A DNA stretch of 64,000 nucleotides. Source: F1-120-MAGs118 sp013360535 (GTDB lineage Bacteria; Planctomycetota; UBA1135; GCA-002686595). Position 1 is the stretch's first letter. Every line of letters starts with the position of its first letter. Location of the stretch: the NCBI GenBank assembly GCA_026647215.1, contig JAPKHC010000001.1, positions 310,001-374,000 of the forward strand, read 5' to 3'. The translations under genes were made by a program, and so were the position numbers. The notes under the pieces were generated by a model. That model was not told where the DNA came from. It worked only from the letters and a program-made list of their open reading frames with translations, and ran no database searches. Shown piece after piece: positions 1 to 8,243 of this stretch.

Positions 1-1
1 G

Positions 2-325
2 GCCGTGGCGCACGCGGAGGTCGATCTGGTGCTCACCACCGGCGGCACGGGCATCGCGCCGCGCGACGTCACGTACGACACGCTGCGTGGCGTGTTCGAC
101 AGCGAGATCCCGGGCTTCGGGGAGCTGTTCCGCTGGCTCAGCTTCCGCGAGATCGGCGCGGCGACGATCCTGTCGCGCGCGCTCGGCGGTGTGCTCGCGC
201 GCAAAGTCGTGCTCGCGCTGCCGGGGTCGCCGAAGGCGCTCCGGCTCGCGATGGACGAGATCGTGCTCAAGGAGGCGGGACACCTCGTCGCGCAAGCCCG
301 CGGGCCTGTGGAGGCGCGACCGTGA
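2..325 (+). CDS. moaB: MoaB/Mog-type molybdenum cofactor biosynthesis protein (5' end outside window)
   Basis: This is the right-hand part of a molybdopterin-binding protein of the MoaB/MogA fold, which acts in molybdenum cofactor synthesis in the cytoplasm. The gene enters from the left edge, so its start is not visible. The visible residues carry the family core: TTGGTGIAPRDVT (ligand loop), the FRWLSFREIGAATILSRA segment and ALPGSPKA near the end. The stop overlaps the GTG of the next small gene (GTGA), suggesting coupled translation. MoaB and MogA cannot be separated from this fragment; the short C-terminus fits MoaB better than the MoeA type. Confidence 0.85.
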   Translation, partial: AVAHAEVDLVLTTGGTGIAPRDVTYDTLRGVFDSEIPGFGELFRWLSFREIGAATILSRALGGVLARKVVLALPGSPKALRLAMDEIVLKEAGHLVAQARGPVEARP

Positions 326-519
326 AGCAGGACAGCGAACATGCTCACGACCACGGACACGACCATGGCCAAGGTGCGGCGCACGGCCATGGCGCACCGT
401 ACGTCTGGCAGCCCGGCGAGAAGCAGCGCAAGGCGGCGCTGTGGGTGGTCGGAGGTGGCGCGTTCCTGATCGTGCTCGGGCTCGCGCTGCGCTGGATCGC
501 CGACACGTGGTTCGCTTGA
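322..519 (+). CDS. His-rich small single-span membrane protein
   Basis: This 65-residue protein starts at a GTG that overlaps the moaB stop. Its first 25 residues are rich in His, Asp and Gly (HAHDHGHDHG and a second HGHG group), a pattern that often binds metal ions. A single hydrophobic segment lies at about residues 39-62, so the His-rich tail would stay on one side of the membrane. Position behind a molybdenum cofactor gene hints at metal handling, but that is inference. I do not recognise a family. Coupling to moaB and the clear membrane segment make it likely to be a real gene. Confidence 0.6.
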   Translation: MKQDSEHAHDHGHDHGQGAAHGHGAPYVWQPGEKQRKAALWVVGGGAFLIVLGLALRWIADTWFA

Positions 520-621
520 GCGCGCGGGAACCGGCGTTCCGGCTGCGCGGTTTCGGCCTGGCTCTCGACAAGCGCCGGTAGGGGAGCGGAGGATGGCGCC
601 CTCGAAAGGGACCGCCGTCGC

Positions 622-1857
622 ATGCTTGCTCTCGTCCTGTCGCTCGCCCTCAGCCCGAACTTCGCCCCCTGCGCGCCGCAGGAGCCCGCTCCGCAGAAGT
701 GGGAGCACCAGCTCGTGTTGCACGAGAGCTTCGAGGACTTCTACGCCGGCGGCATGTCGGCGGCCTACCGCGCGGAGCTCGATGCGGTCGCGCCCGTCCG
801 GCTGACCGCCGGGCATCGGCCGGGCAGCGGTGAGCAGCTCGACGGGATCTGGGACGCGGGGCACCCGGCGAACAGCGAGTGGCTCGACGGGTTCTTCGAG
901 TCGGCGGAGATCCTCGTGCCCGGCGGGTTCGACGAGGTGCTCGCGTCCTGGAACGCGAACGTGCCCGCGGGCTGCGGGATGTCCTTCGAGCTGCGCGTGC
1001 GCGTCGACGGCAAGGTGCCGTGGTCGCCGTGGATGTACGTCGGCGAGTGGGGCAACCCCGTGCCGCCGTCGGTCTACCTGCGCCGCGACGATCCGGGCGG
1101 GCCGCGCGCGGACAACTCCGCGCCGCCGGTCGTGCAGTGCGACGCCGGTCGCATCGACGTCGACTTCTTCGTTGGCGCGCAACGCCACAAGCGCCTGCAG
1201 TACCGCGTGCGCGTGACCAACGCGACGCCGGCGGAGGCGAAGTTCATCGAGCTCAAGCGGGTGGCGCTGTGCGCTAGCCGGCGCGTCGACGGTGCGCCGG
1301 AGCCGGGCCAACCCGACAAGGCGCTGGCGCTCGCTGTGCCGTTCCGCAGCCAGCAGACCGAGAAGCCCGAAATTGCAGGGCGAATCTGCTCGCCGACGTC
1401 GCTCGCGATGGTGCTCGCGTTCCGTGGCGTCGAGCGACCGACGCTCGAGGTCGCGCAACGCGCGTTCGATGCGCGCCACGACATCTACGGCAACTGGACG
1501 CGCAACGTGCAGGCGGCGTGGAGCTTCGGCGTGCCGGGCCACCTCGCGCGCTTCGCCGACTGGAAGGCCGTCGCGGCGGAGCTCGAGCGCGGCCAGCCGC
1601 TCGTGATCTCGATCGCGGCGAAGGCGGGCGAGCTCGCCGGCGCGCCGTACGAGAAGACGGACGGCCACTTGCTCGTGCTCACGGGCTTCGACGGCAAGGG
1701 CGGGGTGCTCGTCAACGATCCGGCGGCTTCGGAGGCCGCACAGGGGCGGCTGGTCTACCGCGCGGACGACCTCGCGAAGGTCTGGCTGGCCCGCGGTGGG
1801 ACGGCCTACGTGCTCCGCGCGCGGCCGGCTGAAGGCGCCGCGAAGCCGAGCCGATGA
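622..1857 (+). CDS. Exported C39-like cysteine peptidase family protein
   Basis: This 411-residue protein has a hydrophobic signal at residues 1-12. Residues 25-220 look like a beta-rich extracellular domain. From about residue 235 a C39-like papain-fold domain follows (Peptidase_C39_2 type). The likely catalytic residues are Cys256 in GRICSPTS, His349 in DGHLLVLTGFD and the Asn-Asp at 365-366 in VNDPA. The family cleaves or binds peptides; the substrate is unknown. The start was chosen because the signal sequence begins at this ATG. The stop overlaps the next ATG (ATGA). A bacteriocin-processing role is not supported, since no ABC transporter domain or peptide gene is nearby. Confidence 0.75.
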   Translation: MLALVLSLALSPNFAPCAPQEPAPQKWEHQLVLHESFEDFYAGGMSAAYRAELDAVAPVRLTAGHRPGSGEQLDGIWDAGHPANSEWLDGFFESAEILVPGGFDEVLASWNANVPAGCGMSFELRVRVDGKVPWSPWMYVGEWGNPVPPSVYLRRDDPGGPRADNSAPPVVQCDAGRIDVDFFVGAQRHKRLQYRVRVTNATPAEAKFIELKRVALCASRRVDGAPEPGQPDKALALAVPFRSQQTEKPEIAGRICSPTSLAMVLAFRGVERPTLEVAQRAFDARHDIYGNWTRNVQAAWSFGVPGHLARFADWKAVAAELERGQPLVISIAAKAGELAGAPYEKTDGHLLVLTGFDGKGGVLVNDPAASEAAQGRLVYRADDLAKVWLARGGTAYVLRARPAEGAAKPSR

Positions 1858-3410
1858 GGGAGACCCGCACGATGGCGCCGAACTCCAAGCACGCCCTGCC
1901 CGAGAAGCTCTCGCGCCTGCCGCTGCTCAGCCGCGGCCCGCAGGGCGCCGTACTCAAGTTCCTCGCGGAGCGCATCTGGAACGTGCGCCTCGAGGAACTC
2001 GGCCCCGCGCGGCGCTGGGCCTACAAGACCTGCCGCGTGCTGTTCCTCGCGGTGCTCGGCTTCGACGGCGACAAGTGCCTGCTGCGCGCGCGTTCGCTGA
2101 CGTACACGACGGTGCTGTCGCTGGTGCCGATGCTCGCCTTCTCGTTCGCGATCCTGAAGGGACTGGGCTTCTACGAGAACTTCCGCGAGCGGCACATCGA
2201 TCCGTACCTCGATGGCCTGTTCGGGATGCCGTCGAGCGAGGCGCTCACGCCGGCCCTCGATGCGACGCCCGTGGTTTCGGTCACTCCCGTGCCGGCGGGC
2301 GGCGGGCAGTTGCGCGACATGTTCGAGCGCTTGCTCGACATCGTCGACGGCACCGACGTAAACAAGCTCGGGGCGGTCGGCCTGCTCGTGCTGGTGGTCA
2401 CGACGATCGGGCTGCTCTCGGCCGTCGAAGGCAGCTTCAACGACATCTGGAGCATCCGCCGCGCGCGGACGTGGGTGCGCAAGCTGTCCGACTACCTGAC
2501 GATGGTGGTCGTCACGCCGATTTTCCTCGTGATCGCGATCGGCGTCACGACGGCGGCACAGAACGCGGGCGTGGTCGAGTTCCTCGAGAAGAAGCTCTCG
2601 CTGGGTTTCGTGCTCGAGGGCCTGATCCGCTTCGCGCCGGTGTTCGTGGGCTGGCTCGCGTTCGCGCTGATCTACCTCGTGATGCCCAACCGACGCGGCA
2701 GCCTGCGCGCGTCGCTGTTCGGCGGCTTCGTCGCGGGGCTCTTGTGGCAGATCGCGCTCGTCGGGCACATCCAGTTCCAGCTCGGCGTCGCCAACTACAA
2801 CAAGATTTACGCCGGTTTCGCCGCCATTCCGATCTTCCTCGTGTGGGTGCAGGTGTCGTGGATCATCGTGCTCTTCGGGGCCGAGCTCGCCTACGCGCAC
2901 GAGCACCACCACGAGTACCAGGGCGTCGGACGCGGCACGGACCTCTCGCACGCGGTGACCGAGCGGCTGTCGGTGCGCGTGATGGCGCGCCTGAGCGCCG
3001 CGTTCCTCGCGGGCGAGACGGCGCCGAACGTGCCGCAGCTCGCGGCGCGGCTGGGCGTGTCAGGGGCCGCGGTCGAAGGCGTGCTCGTGCCGCTGCGCGA
3101 GCGTGGCCTCGTCGTGTCGCTCGAGCCGTCGGAGCGCAGCCCCGAAGGTGGCTGGCAACCTGCGCGTGCACCGGAGTCGATCCGCGTCGGCGACGTGCTC
3201 GGCGCGGTCGCGGGCAAGTTCGAGGACGGCGACCTCGCCGATCCGGACGCGATCGATCGGACCGGAGACCGCGCCTTGGCGCGCCTCGACGAGGAGCGCC
3301 GCACCTCGGCGCACAACCTGACCCTGCGCGAGCTCGTCGAACGTGCGGCCCGCGAGGCGCCGGCGCCGCTCTCGAGCGCGCTGCCGCGGCCGGCCACCGG
3401 AGGCCAATAG
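1854..3410 (+). CDS. YihY/BrkB-family membrane protein with C-terminal winged-helix-like tail
   Basis: This 518-residue protein belongs to the YihY/virulence-factor-BrkB family, integral inner-membrane proteins of unsettled function that were once misnamed ribonuclease BN. Family hallmarks are RARSLTYTTVLSLVPMLA in the first membrane segment, and later FGGFVAGLLWQIAL, NYNKIYAGFAAIPIFLVWVQ and the final helix ending at FGAELAYAHEH. About 170 residues follow the last membrane segment; residues 360-430 resemble a winged-helix fold (MARLSAAFLAGE...VPQLAARLGVS...PLRERGLV), which is common in longer members. It starts within the stop of the preceding gene. An alternative ATG lies six codons further in, at 1872. 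Confidence 0.85.
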   Translation: MRETRTMAPNSKHALPEKLSRLPLLSRGPQGAVLKFLAERIWNVRLEELGPARRWAYKTCRVLFLAVLGFDGDKCLLRARSLTYTTVLSLVPMLAFSFAILKGLGFYENFRERHIDPYLDGLFGMPSSEALTPALDATPVVSVTPVPAGGGQLRDMFERLLDIVDGTDVNKLGAVGLLVLVVTTIGLLSAVEGSFNDIWSIRRARTWVRKLSDYLTMVVVTPIFLVIAIGVTTAAQNAGVVEFLEKKLSLGFVLEGLIRFAPVFVGWLAFALIYLVMPNRRGSLRASLFGGFVAGLLWQIALVGHIQFQLGVANYNKIYAGFAAIPIFLVWVQVSWIIVLFGAELAYAHEHHHEYQGVGRGTDLSHAVTERLSVRVMARLSAAFLAGETAPNVPQLAARLGVSGAAVEGVLVPLRERGLVVSLEPSERSPEGGWQPARAPESIRVGDVLGAVAGKFEDGDLADPDAIDRTGDRALARLDEERRTSAHNLTLRELVERAAREAPAPLSSALPRPATGGQ

Positions 3411-4264
3411 TGAGCGGGAACCAGAAGGTCGTCGAAGCCTGCGGCGCTTGCGGGCGCCAGTACGACGTCACGCACCTTCCGCGCGGCGGACGCGTGCGCT
3501 GCGCCTGCGGTTCGACGCTCGAAGTGCGGCATGTCGAGCCGCACGCACCGCGCACGCTGCGCTGCTCCAACTGCGGCGGGAACCTGGTCGATGGCGCGCG
3601 CAAGTGCGAGTACTGCGCCGCGCAGATCAGCCTGCGCGAGCAGCGCCTCGACGCGGTCTGTCCGGCGTGTTTCGCGCGCTGTTCGAGCGGCGCGCGGCAC
3701 TGCATGGAATGTGGGGTGCGCATCGAGCCTCAGGCGCTGTTCGCGCTCGCCGAAGGCCAGACGTGTCCACGTTGTGCCGGCGAGCTGCGTGACCGGGTCG
3801 TGGGGAACACGCACGTGATCGAGTGTGCCGCCTGCGGCGGTCTGTGGCTCGGCACGGCGCAGTTCGAGCAGCTCTGCCGCCGCACCGAGGCCGAGAGCGT
3901 CGCACCCGGCACTTTCGCGTCGGGGCTCGCCCGCGTGGAGACCTACGAGCGCCAGAAGTACATCCCGTGCCTCGCGTGCAAGTCGCTCATGCTGCGGCGC
4001 AATTACGCGGGCTCGAGCGGGGTCGTGATCGACGCCTGCCGCCAGCACGGCGTCTGGCTCGACTCGGACGAGCTCGAGCGCATCCTCGCCTTCGTGCGGG
4101 GTGGCGGCCTCGACCGCGCGCGCGCCCGACAGGTCGAGCAGCTGAACGCGGCGAAGCGGCTCGCCACTCCGCCCCTGACGGGTGACGTCCCGCGCGCCGA
4201 TGCACGCTGGGAGCTGGGAGCGCACATCGGTCTGTCCGTGCTGCTCGACCTGTTCGGCGATTGA
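3410..4264 (+). CDS. Multi-zinc-ribbon protein with two TFIIB-like zinc fingers
   Basis: This 284-residue protein starts at a GTG whose G is the last base of the preceding TAG. The N-terminal half holds several CxxC knuckles (CGACG, CACG, CSNCGG, CEYC, CPACF, CMECG). The C-terminal half holds two zf-TFIIB-type units: CPRC...IECAACGGLWLG and CLAC...DACRQHGVWLD, each followed by an acidic ELERI-type helix. The family binds zinc; partners are unknown. It is cytoplasmic, with no signal or membrane segment. It ends 65 bases before the preferred ATG of the STT3-like gene. Confidence 0.75.
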   Translation: MSGNQKVVEACGACGRQYDVTHLPRGGRVRCACGSTLEVRHVEPHAPRTLRCSNCGGNLVDGARKCEYCAAQISLREQRLDAVCPACFARCSSGARHCMECGVRIEPQALFALAEGQTCPRCAGELRDRVVGNTHVIECAACGGLWLGTAQFEQLCRRTEAESVAPGTFASGLARVETYERQKYIPCLACKSLMLRRNYAGSSGVVIDACRQHGVWLDSDELERILAFVRGGGLDRARARQVEQLNAAKRLATPPLTGDVPRADARWELGAHIGLSVLLDLFGD

Positions 4265-4329
4265 ACGCGACGGGTTTGGCGCAGCGACGCGCTGGGAACG
4301 CGAGCGTCCCGCGGTACGGTATTCGCCCC

Positions 4330-6585
4330 ATGCGTCGCGCGAGCCTCGTCCTGCTGCTGGTCGCCCTCGTGGCGACCGTCTCGTGGTTCGCGCGCGAGGC
4401 GCAGAACCGGCGCGTGCTGTTGCCCGATCGCGGCGAGTGGATCACGACCGATCCCGACAGCCAGTACCACATGCGCCGGCTCGAGCGGGCGCTCGACGAG
4501 ACCGGCGAGGTGGCCGCGGTGGATCCGCGGCTCAACGCGCCGGAAGGGGCGGCGATTCCGTGGCCGCCGTACTACACGCGCTTGCTGCACACCTTGCTCG
4601 CGCCGTTCGCGCCGGAGCAGGGGCGCGCGAGCTGGGTGGAGCGGGCAGTGGGCTCGGCAGCGTGTGTCGCGAGCGTGCTCACGAGCCTGCTGGCGCTGCT
4701 CGTGGCCTGGCGTCTGGCGGGAGCGGCGGCCGGAATCGCCGCAGGACTGCTGCACGCCCTGAACGGGGCCGCGATCGAGTACGGGAAGCTCGGCAACGGT
4801 GACCACCACGCGTACGTGTCGCTGCTCGCCGGAATCGTGCTCGCGCTGGCGAGCGCCGGATTCAGCGGAACGGCGCTCAATTCGCGCGGGCGGGGCGCCC
4901 TGTACGGTGCATTCGCCGGAGCGGTCGCCGGGATCGCGCTCGGCACGTGGGTCGCGTCGCTGATCCTCGTCGTACAGGTGCAAGTTGCGTTGTTCGTGCT
5001 GCTCCTCGTCAACACGCGACGGCCGCTGGCAGGGCTCGGAGCCTTCGCGCTCGCCTTCCACGTCGCGGCGCTCGCACTGGCGTCGCCCGCGATCCTTGCG
5101 AGCCCTTGGACCGCGACGCACCCGTGGATCGTCGTCAACCTGTCGTGGTTCCACCTCGTGTACCTCGCGGCTGGCGCGCTGCTGTTCGTTCCGCTGGCGC
5201 TGCGTCCGCAGGGACCGAAGCTGCGGCGCTGGATGCCGGCCTTCACCGTCGCCGTCGTGACGCTCGCCACGCTGTGGACGGCGTACTCCGACGCGGCGCC
5301 GGCCCGCGGAGTGCGCGAAGGCTTCGAGTGGGTGAGTCGCGTCGATTCGTTCATGGCCCGCATCGGGGAGTCGCAGCCGCTCGTGCGTGACGGCGACCTC
5401 TCGCCGCTGTTGCGCACGCTCGGCTTCGCGGGCTTCGTGCTGCCGCTCGCGTGGCTCGTGCTGGCCAACCTGACGCGCAGGGGCGAGTTCGAGCTGCTCC
5501 CGTGGGTGGTTTCGCTCCCGCTGCTCGGACTGCAGGCCTTCGGTCAGGCGCGATTCGCGGAAGGGCTAGCGCTGGCGCTCGCGGTGGGCGTCGGCGTCGC
5601 TCTCGCACGCGGAATGAGCGCGAAATTGCCCGGAAAAGTGCCATTTGCGGCCCAGACGGCGCTCGCGGGTGTCGTCGCTCTCGGTCTCGCGTGGCCTGCG
5701 CTCGCGCGCAGCGTCGAGAAGTGGAGCGTGCGCGACGAAGCGATTCGCAGCGAACGTCCGGCGACCCTTGGCGCGCGGCTCGCGGCGGAGTGGATCGGCG
5801 CCCAGCCGCCGCGCTCGACCGGCGAGACCGTGCTCGCATTGTGGTCGCACGGTCACGTGATCGAACGGCTCGCCGAGCGGGGCAGCCTAGCGACGAACTT
5901 CGGTTCCTATGTGGGCGAGGCGGGGTTCCGCGCTTCGCCGCGGCTCCTGCTCGAAGAGGACGAGGCCACGCTCACGAGCGAGATGGAGCGGTTCGCGGTG
6001 CGCTTCGCGATCGTCGACAGCGACCTGCCGAACGCGCTCAACACGCTGCTCGACGGCGTCGAGCCCGAGCGGCGCTCGCGCTATGTCGCGACAGGCTCGG
6101 AGCGTGGTGGCGAGGTCCTGCCGGCGTGGTTCCGCACGTTCGGCGCGCGCGCGCTGTTCGACGGCGAGGTGTTCGGGCCGGAAACGGCCGGAATTCGCGC
6201 CTGGGGACGTTTGAGGCTCGTGTGGAGCGCACCCCTGCTCGATCCGGGGCGGCCACTGCGTGGGCCGCGCGATCTGGCGCCCGCGGCGTCGGTGTGGGAG
6301 CTCGTCGCGGGTGCCGAGCTCGCGGCACGTGGCAACGCCGGCGAGCGCTTCGAGGTCGAGCTCGATCTCGCGCTCCCGAACGGACGACGGGTGCGCTGGC
6401 GCGACCACGCGCTCGTCGGAGCCGACGGCACGGCGACGTTGCGTGTGCCCTATGCGACCGACGCGCCCAATGGCACCGCTCGCGTCGAGCGGGCCGTCGG
6501 ACGCGTCGGGTCGACGCGGGTCGCGATGCTCACGATCCCCCAGAGCGCAGTGCTCGGCGGGACGCGAGTCGAGTTCACGCGTTGA
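4330..6585 (+). CDS. STT3/AglB-like membrane glycosyltransferase
   Basis: This 751-residue, multi-span membrane protein resembles oligosaccharyltransferase catalytic subunits (STT3/AglB/PglB). The first periplasmic loop has DPDSQYHMRRLERAL followed by ...DPRLNAPEGAAIPWPP, the usual metal-binding and NxPxG...PP pattern. A second conserved spot is GNGDHHAYVS at about residue 157. After roughly eleven membrane segments, the soluble C-terminal domain contains LALWSHGHVIERLAERG where canonical enzymes have a WWDYGH-like acceptor-binding motif, so that motif is altered. I chose the ATG at 4330 because a signal-anchor helix begins immediately after it. A TTG at 4261, overlapping the previous stop, is possible. 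Its acceptor and lipid donor are unknown, and no glycan-synthesis cluster adjoins it. Confidence 0.7.
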   Translation: MRRASLVLLLVALVATVSWFAREAQNRRVLLPDRGEWITTDPDSQYHMRRLERALDETGEVAAVDPRLNAPEGAAIPWPPYYTRLLHTLLAPFAPEQGRASWVERAVGSAACVASVLTSLLALLVAWRLAGAAAGIAAGLLHALNGAAIEYGKLGNGDHHAYVSLLAGIVLALASAGFSGTALNSRGRGALYGAFAGAVAGIALGTWVASLILVVQVQVALFVLLLVNTRRPLAGLGAFALAFHVAALALASPAILASPWTATHPWIVVNLSWFHLVYLAAGALLFVPLALRPQGPKLRRWMPAFTVAVVTLATLWTAYSDAAPARGVREGFEWVSRVDSFMARIGESQPLVRDGDLSPLLRTLGFAGFVLPLAWLVLANLTRRGEFELLPWVVSLPLLGLQAFGQARFAEGLALALAVGVGVALARGMSAKLPGKVPFAAQTALAGVVALGLAWPALARSVEKWSVRDEAIRSERPATLGARLAAEWIGAQPPRSTGETVLALWSHGHVIERLAERGSLATNFGSYVGEAGFRASPRLLLEEDEATLTSEMERFAVRFAIVDSDLPNALNTLLDGVEPERRSRYVATGSERGGEVLPAWFRTFGARALFDGEVFGPETAGIRAWGRLRLVWSAPLLDPGRPLRGPRDLAPAASVWELVAGAELAARGNAGERFEVELDLALPNGRRVRWRDHALVGADGTATLRVPYATDAPNGTARVERAVGRVGSTRVAMLTIPQSAVLGGTRVEFTR

Positions 6586-6594
6586 CCGACCGGA

Positions 6595-8073
6595 TCAACC
6601 CGGTCGCTGGCGCTTGAACTGCTCGAACGGATCGGTCCAGGCCTTCTTCTCGGGTGTGCCGGTGCTCGCCGTCTCCGCTGCGGGCGCAGCCGGAGTCGTC
6701 GGCGCGGCAGGGATGGGCGCGCGCGGAACCGGCTGCGGAGCGCTCGGAGCCTTCGGCACCGTGGGCGCCTTCGGAGCGGGGCCCGAGATCGAGGGGCCAG
6801 AGATCGACGGGTTTGCGCTCGCGGGTCCGGAGATCGAGGGGCCTGAAGTCGCCGGCGCCGCAGCGGGCGTCGAGGGTTTCAGGCCGAGCGAACCGCCGGA
6901 AATGCTCGGGCGCGGAGTGTGCTGGATGCCGGAGGCCACAGGCGCGGGTGCAGCCGTCGCCGCGGGTGCGGGCTCGCTCGTCTCACCGTGCCGCGCGAGG
7001 TCGATGGTGATGCCGTTGGCCTGGAACTTGGTGAGCAGGTCTTCCTTGTTGACGGCCTTGACGTAGGCCTCGTTCGCCTCGACGGTGCCGGCTTTCACGA
7101 GCTCGAGCAGCGAATCGTTGAGCAGCTTCATGCCGAGCTTCCCGCCCATCTGCATGGCCGAGATGATGCCGTGCGTCTTGCCTTCGCGGATGTTGGCCGC
7201 GACGGCGGTGTTCACGATCAGCACCTCGAGCGCGGCCGCGCGGCCCTTGGGCTTCTTCTTGCAGAGCGTCTGCGCGATCACGCCCTTGAGCGAGCTCGCC
7301 AGCATCGTGCGGATCTGGTTCTGCCGGTCGGCGGGGAACTGGTCGATGATGCGGTCGACGGTCGTCGCCGCCGTGTTGGTGTGCAGCGTGCCGAACACGA
7401 GGTGGCCGGTCTCCGCGGTCTCGATCGCGATCTCGATCGTCTCGAGGTCGCGCATCTCGCCGACCAGCACGATGTCGGGGTCCTCGCGCAGCGCCGCACG
7501 CAGCGCGCGCTTGAACGACTTCGTGTGGCGGTGGACCTCACGCTGGTTGATCAGGCACTTCTGCTGCTTGTGCACGAACTCGATCGGGTCCTCGATCGTG
7601 ATGATGTGGTCCGTGCGTGTCTTGTTGATGTGGTCGATCATCGCCGCGAGCGTGGTCGACTTGCCGCTGCCGGTCGGGCCCGTGACGACCACGAGGCCCT
7701 TGGAGAGCATGCACAGGTCGAGGCAGGCCTTCGGCAGGTTGAGCTGCTGCGCCGTCAGGACCTCGCTCGGGATCTGACGGAACACCGCGCCCGGTCCGTT
7801 GCGGTCCATGAACAGGTTGGCGCGGAAGCGCGCGAGCCCCGGCACGTCGTAGGCGAAGTCCGTGTCGCTGCATTCCTCGAACTCGAGCCGGTTGCGCTCG
7901 GGAGTGATCTCGTAGAGCACCTGCCGCAGCTGCTCGGCGGCGAGCTCGGGACAGCCGTCGATCGGCGTCACGTCGCCGGAGGCTCGGAAGTACGGCCGCA
8001 GGCCGCTGGTCATGTGGAGGTCGGAGGCGCCTGCGGCCACCATCTGCTGGAACAGCGAGTCGATCCAGGCCAT
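6595..8073 (-). CDS. pilT: PilT-like type IV pilus retraction ATPase with Pro/Ser-rich tail
   Basis: This 492-residue protein is a secretion-superfamily ATPase of the PilT type, powering pilus retraction and twitching at the inner membrane. Visible motifs are GASDLHMTSG near the start, Walker A GPTGSGKST (about 132-140), the Asp box IEDPIEFVH, Walker B ALREDPDIVLVGEMRD and the His box FGTLHTNTA. PilT proteins are usually about 350-380 residues. Here residues from about 365 on form an extra low-complexity tail rich in Pro, Ala and Ser, with repeated SISGP units (GPSISGPASANPSISGPSIS). It converges on the STT3-like gene with a 9-base gap. No other pilus genes lie in the window. Confidence 0.92.
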   Translation of the reverse strand: MAWIDSLFQQMVAAGASDLHMTSGLRPYFRASGDVTPIDGCPELAAEQLRQVLYEITPERNRLEFEECSDTDFAYDVPGLARFRANLFMDRNGPGAVFRQIPSEVLTAQQLNLPKACLDLCMLSKGLVVVTGPTGSGKSTTLAAMIDHINKTRTDHIITIEDPIEFVHKQQKCLINQREVHRHTKSFKRALRAALREDPDIVLVGEMRDLETIEIAIETAETGHLVFGTLHTNTAATTVDRIIDQFPADRQNQIRTMLASSLKGVIAQTLCKKKPKGRAAALEVLIVNTAVAANIREGKTHGIISAMQMGGKLGMKLLNDSLLELVKAGTVEANEAYVKAVNKEDLLTKFQANGITIDLARHGETSEPAPAATAAPAPVASGIQHTPRPSISGGSLGLKPSTPAAAPATSGPSISGPASANPSISGPSISGPAPKAPTVPKAPSAPQPVPRAPIPAAPTTPAAPAAETASTGTPEKKAWTDPFEQFKRQRPG

Positions 8074-8243
8074 GCGGAGTGCTCTGTGCGTGGGAAACGG
8101 GACACGGGGCGACCGAAGGGGCGCGCCCCAGGAACTTGCCCGTTCTCGAAAGGAGCGGGGGCGCGGCTTGAGCGTCGAAGGATTTTCCTGCGCCTTTCAG
8201 CCCGGCCTGACAGCACGTGGGGGCGCCGCTAGTCTGCGCGGCG

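Noticed and set aside
1796..3409. N-terminal extension of the zinc-ribbon gene
   Set aside because: It overlaps the YihY/BrkB gene out of frame and is Arg/Ala-rich without features; the GTG at 3410 begins the Cys-rich protein.
6750..6900. Short direct repeats in the pilT tail as a CRISPR-like or tandem array
   Set aside because: They encode the in-frame SISGP repeats and vary at codon level as a protein repeat does.
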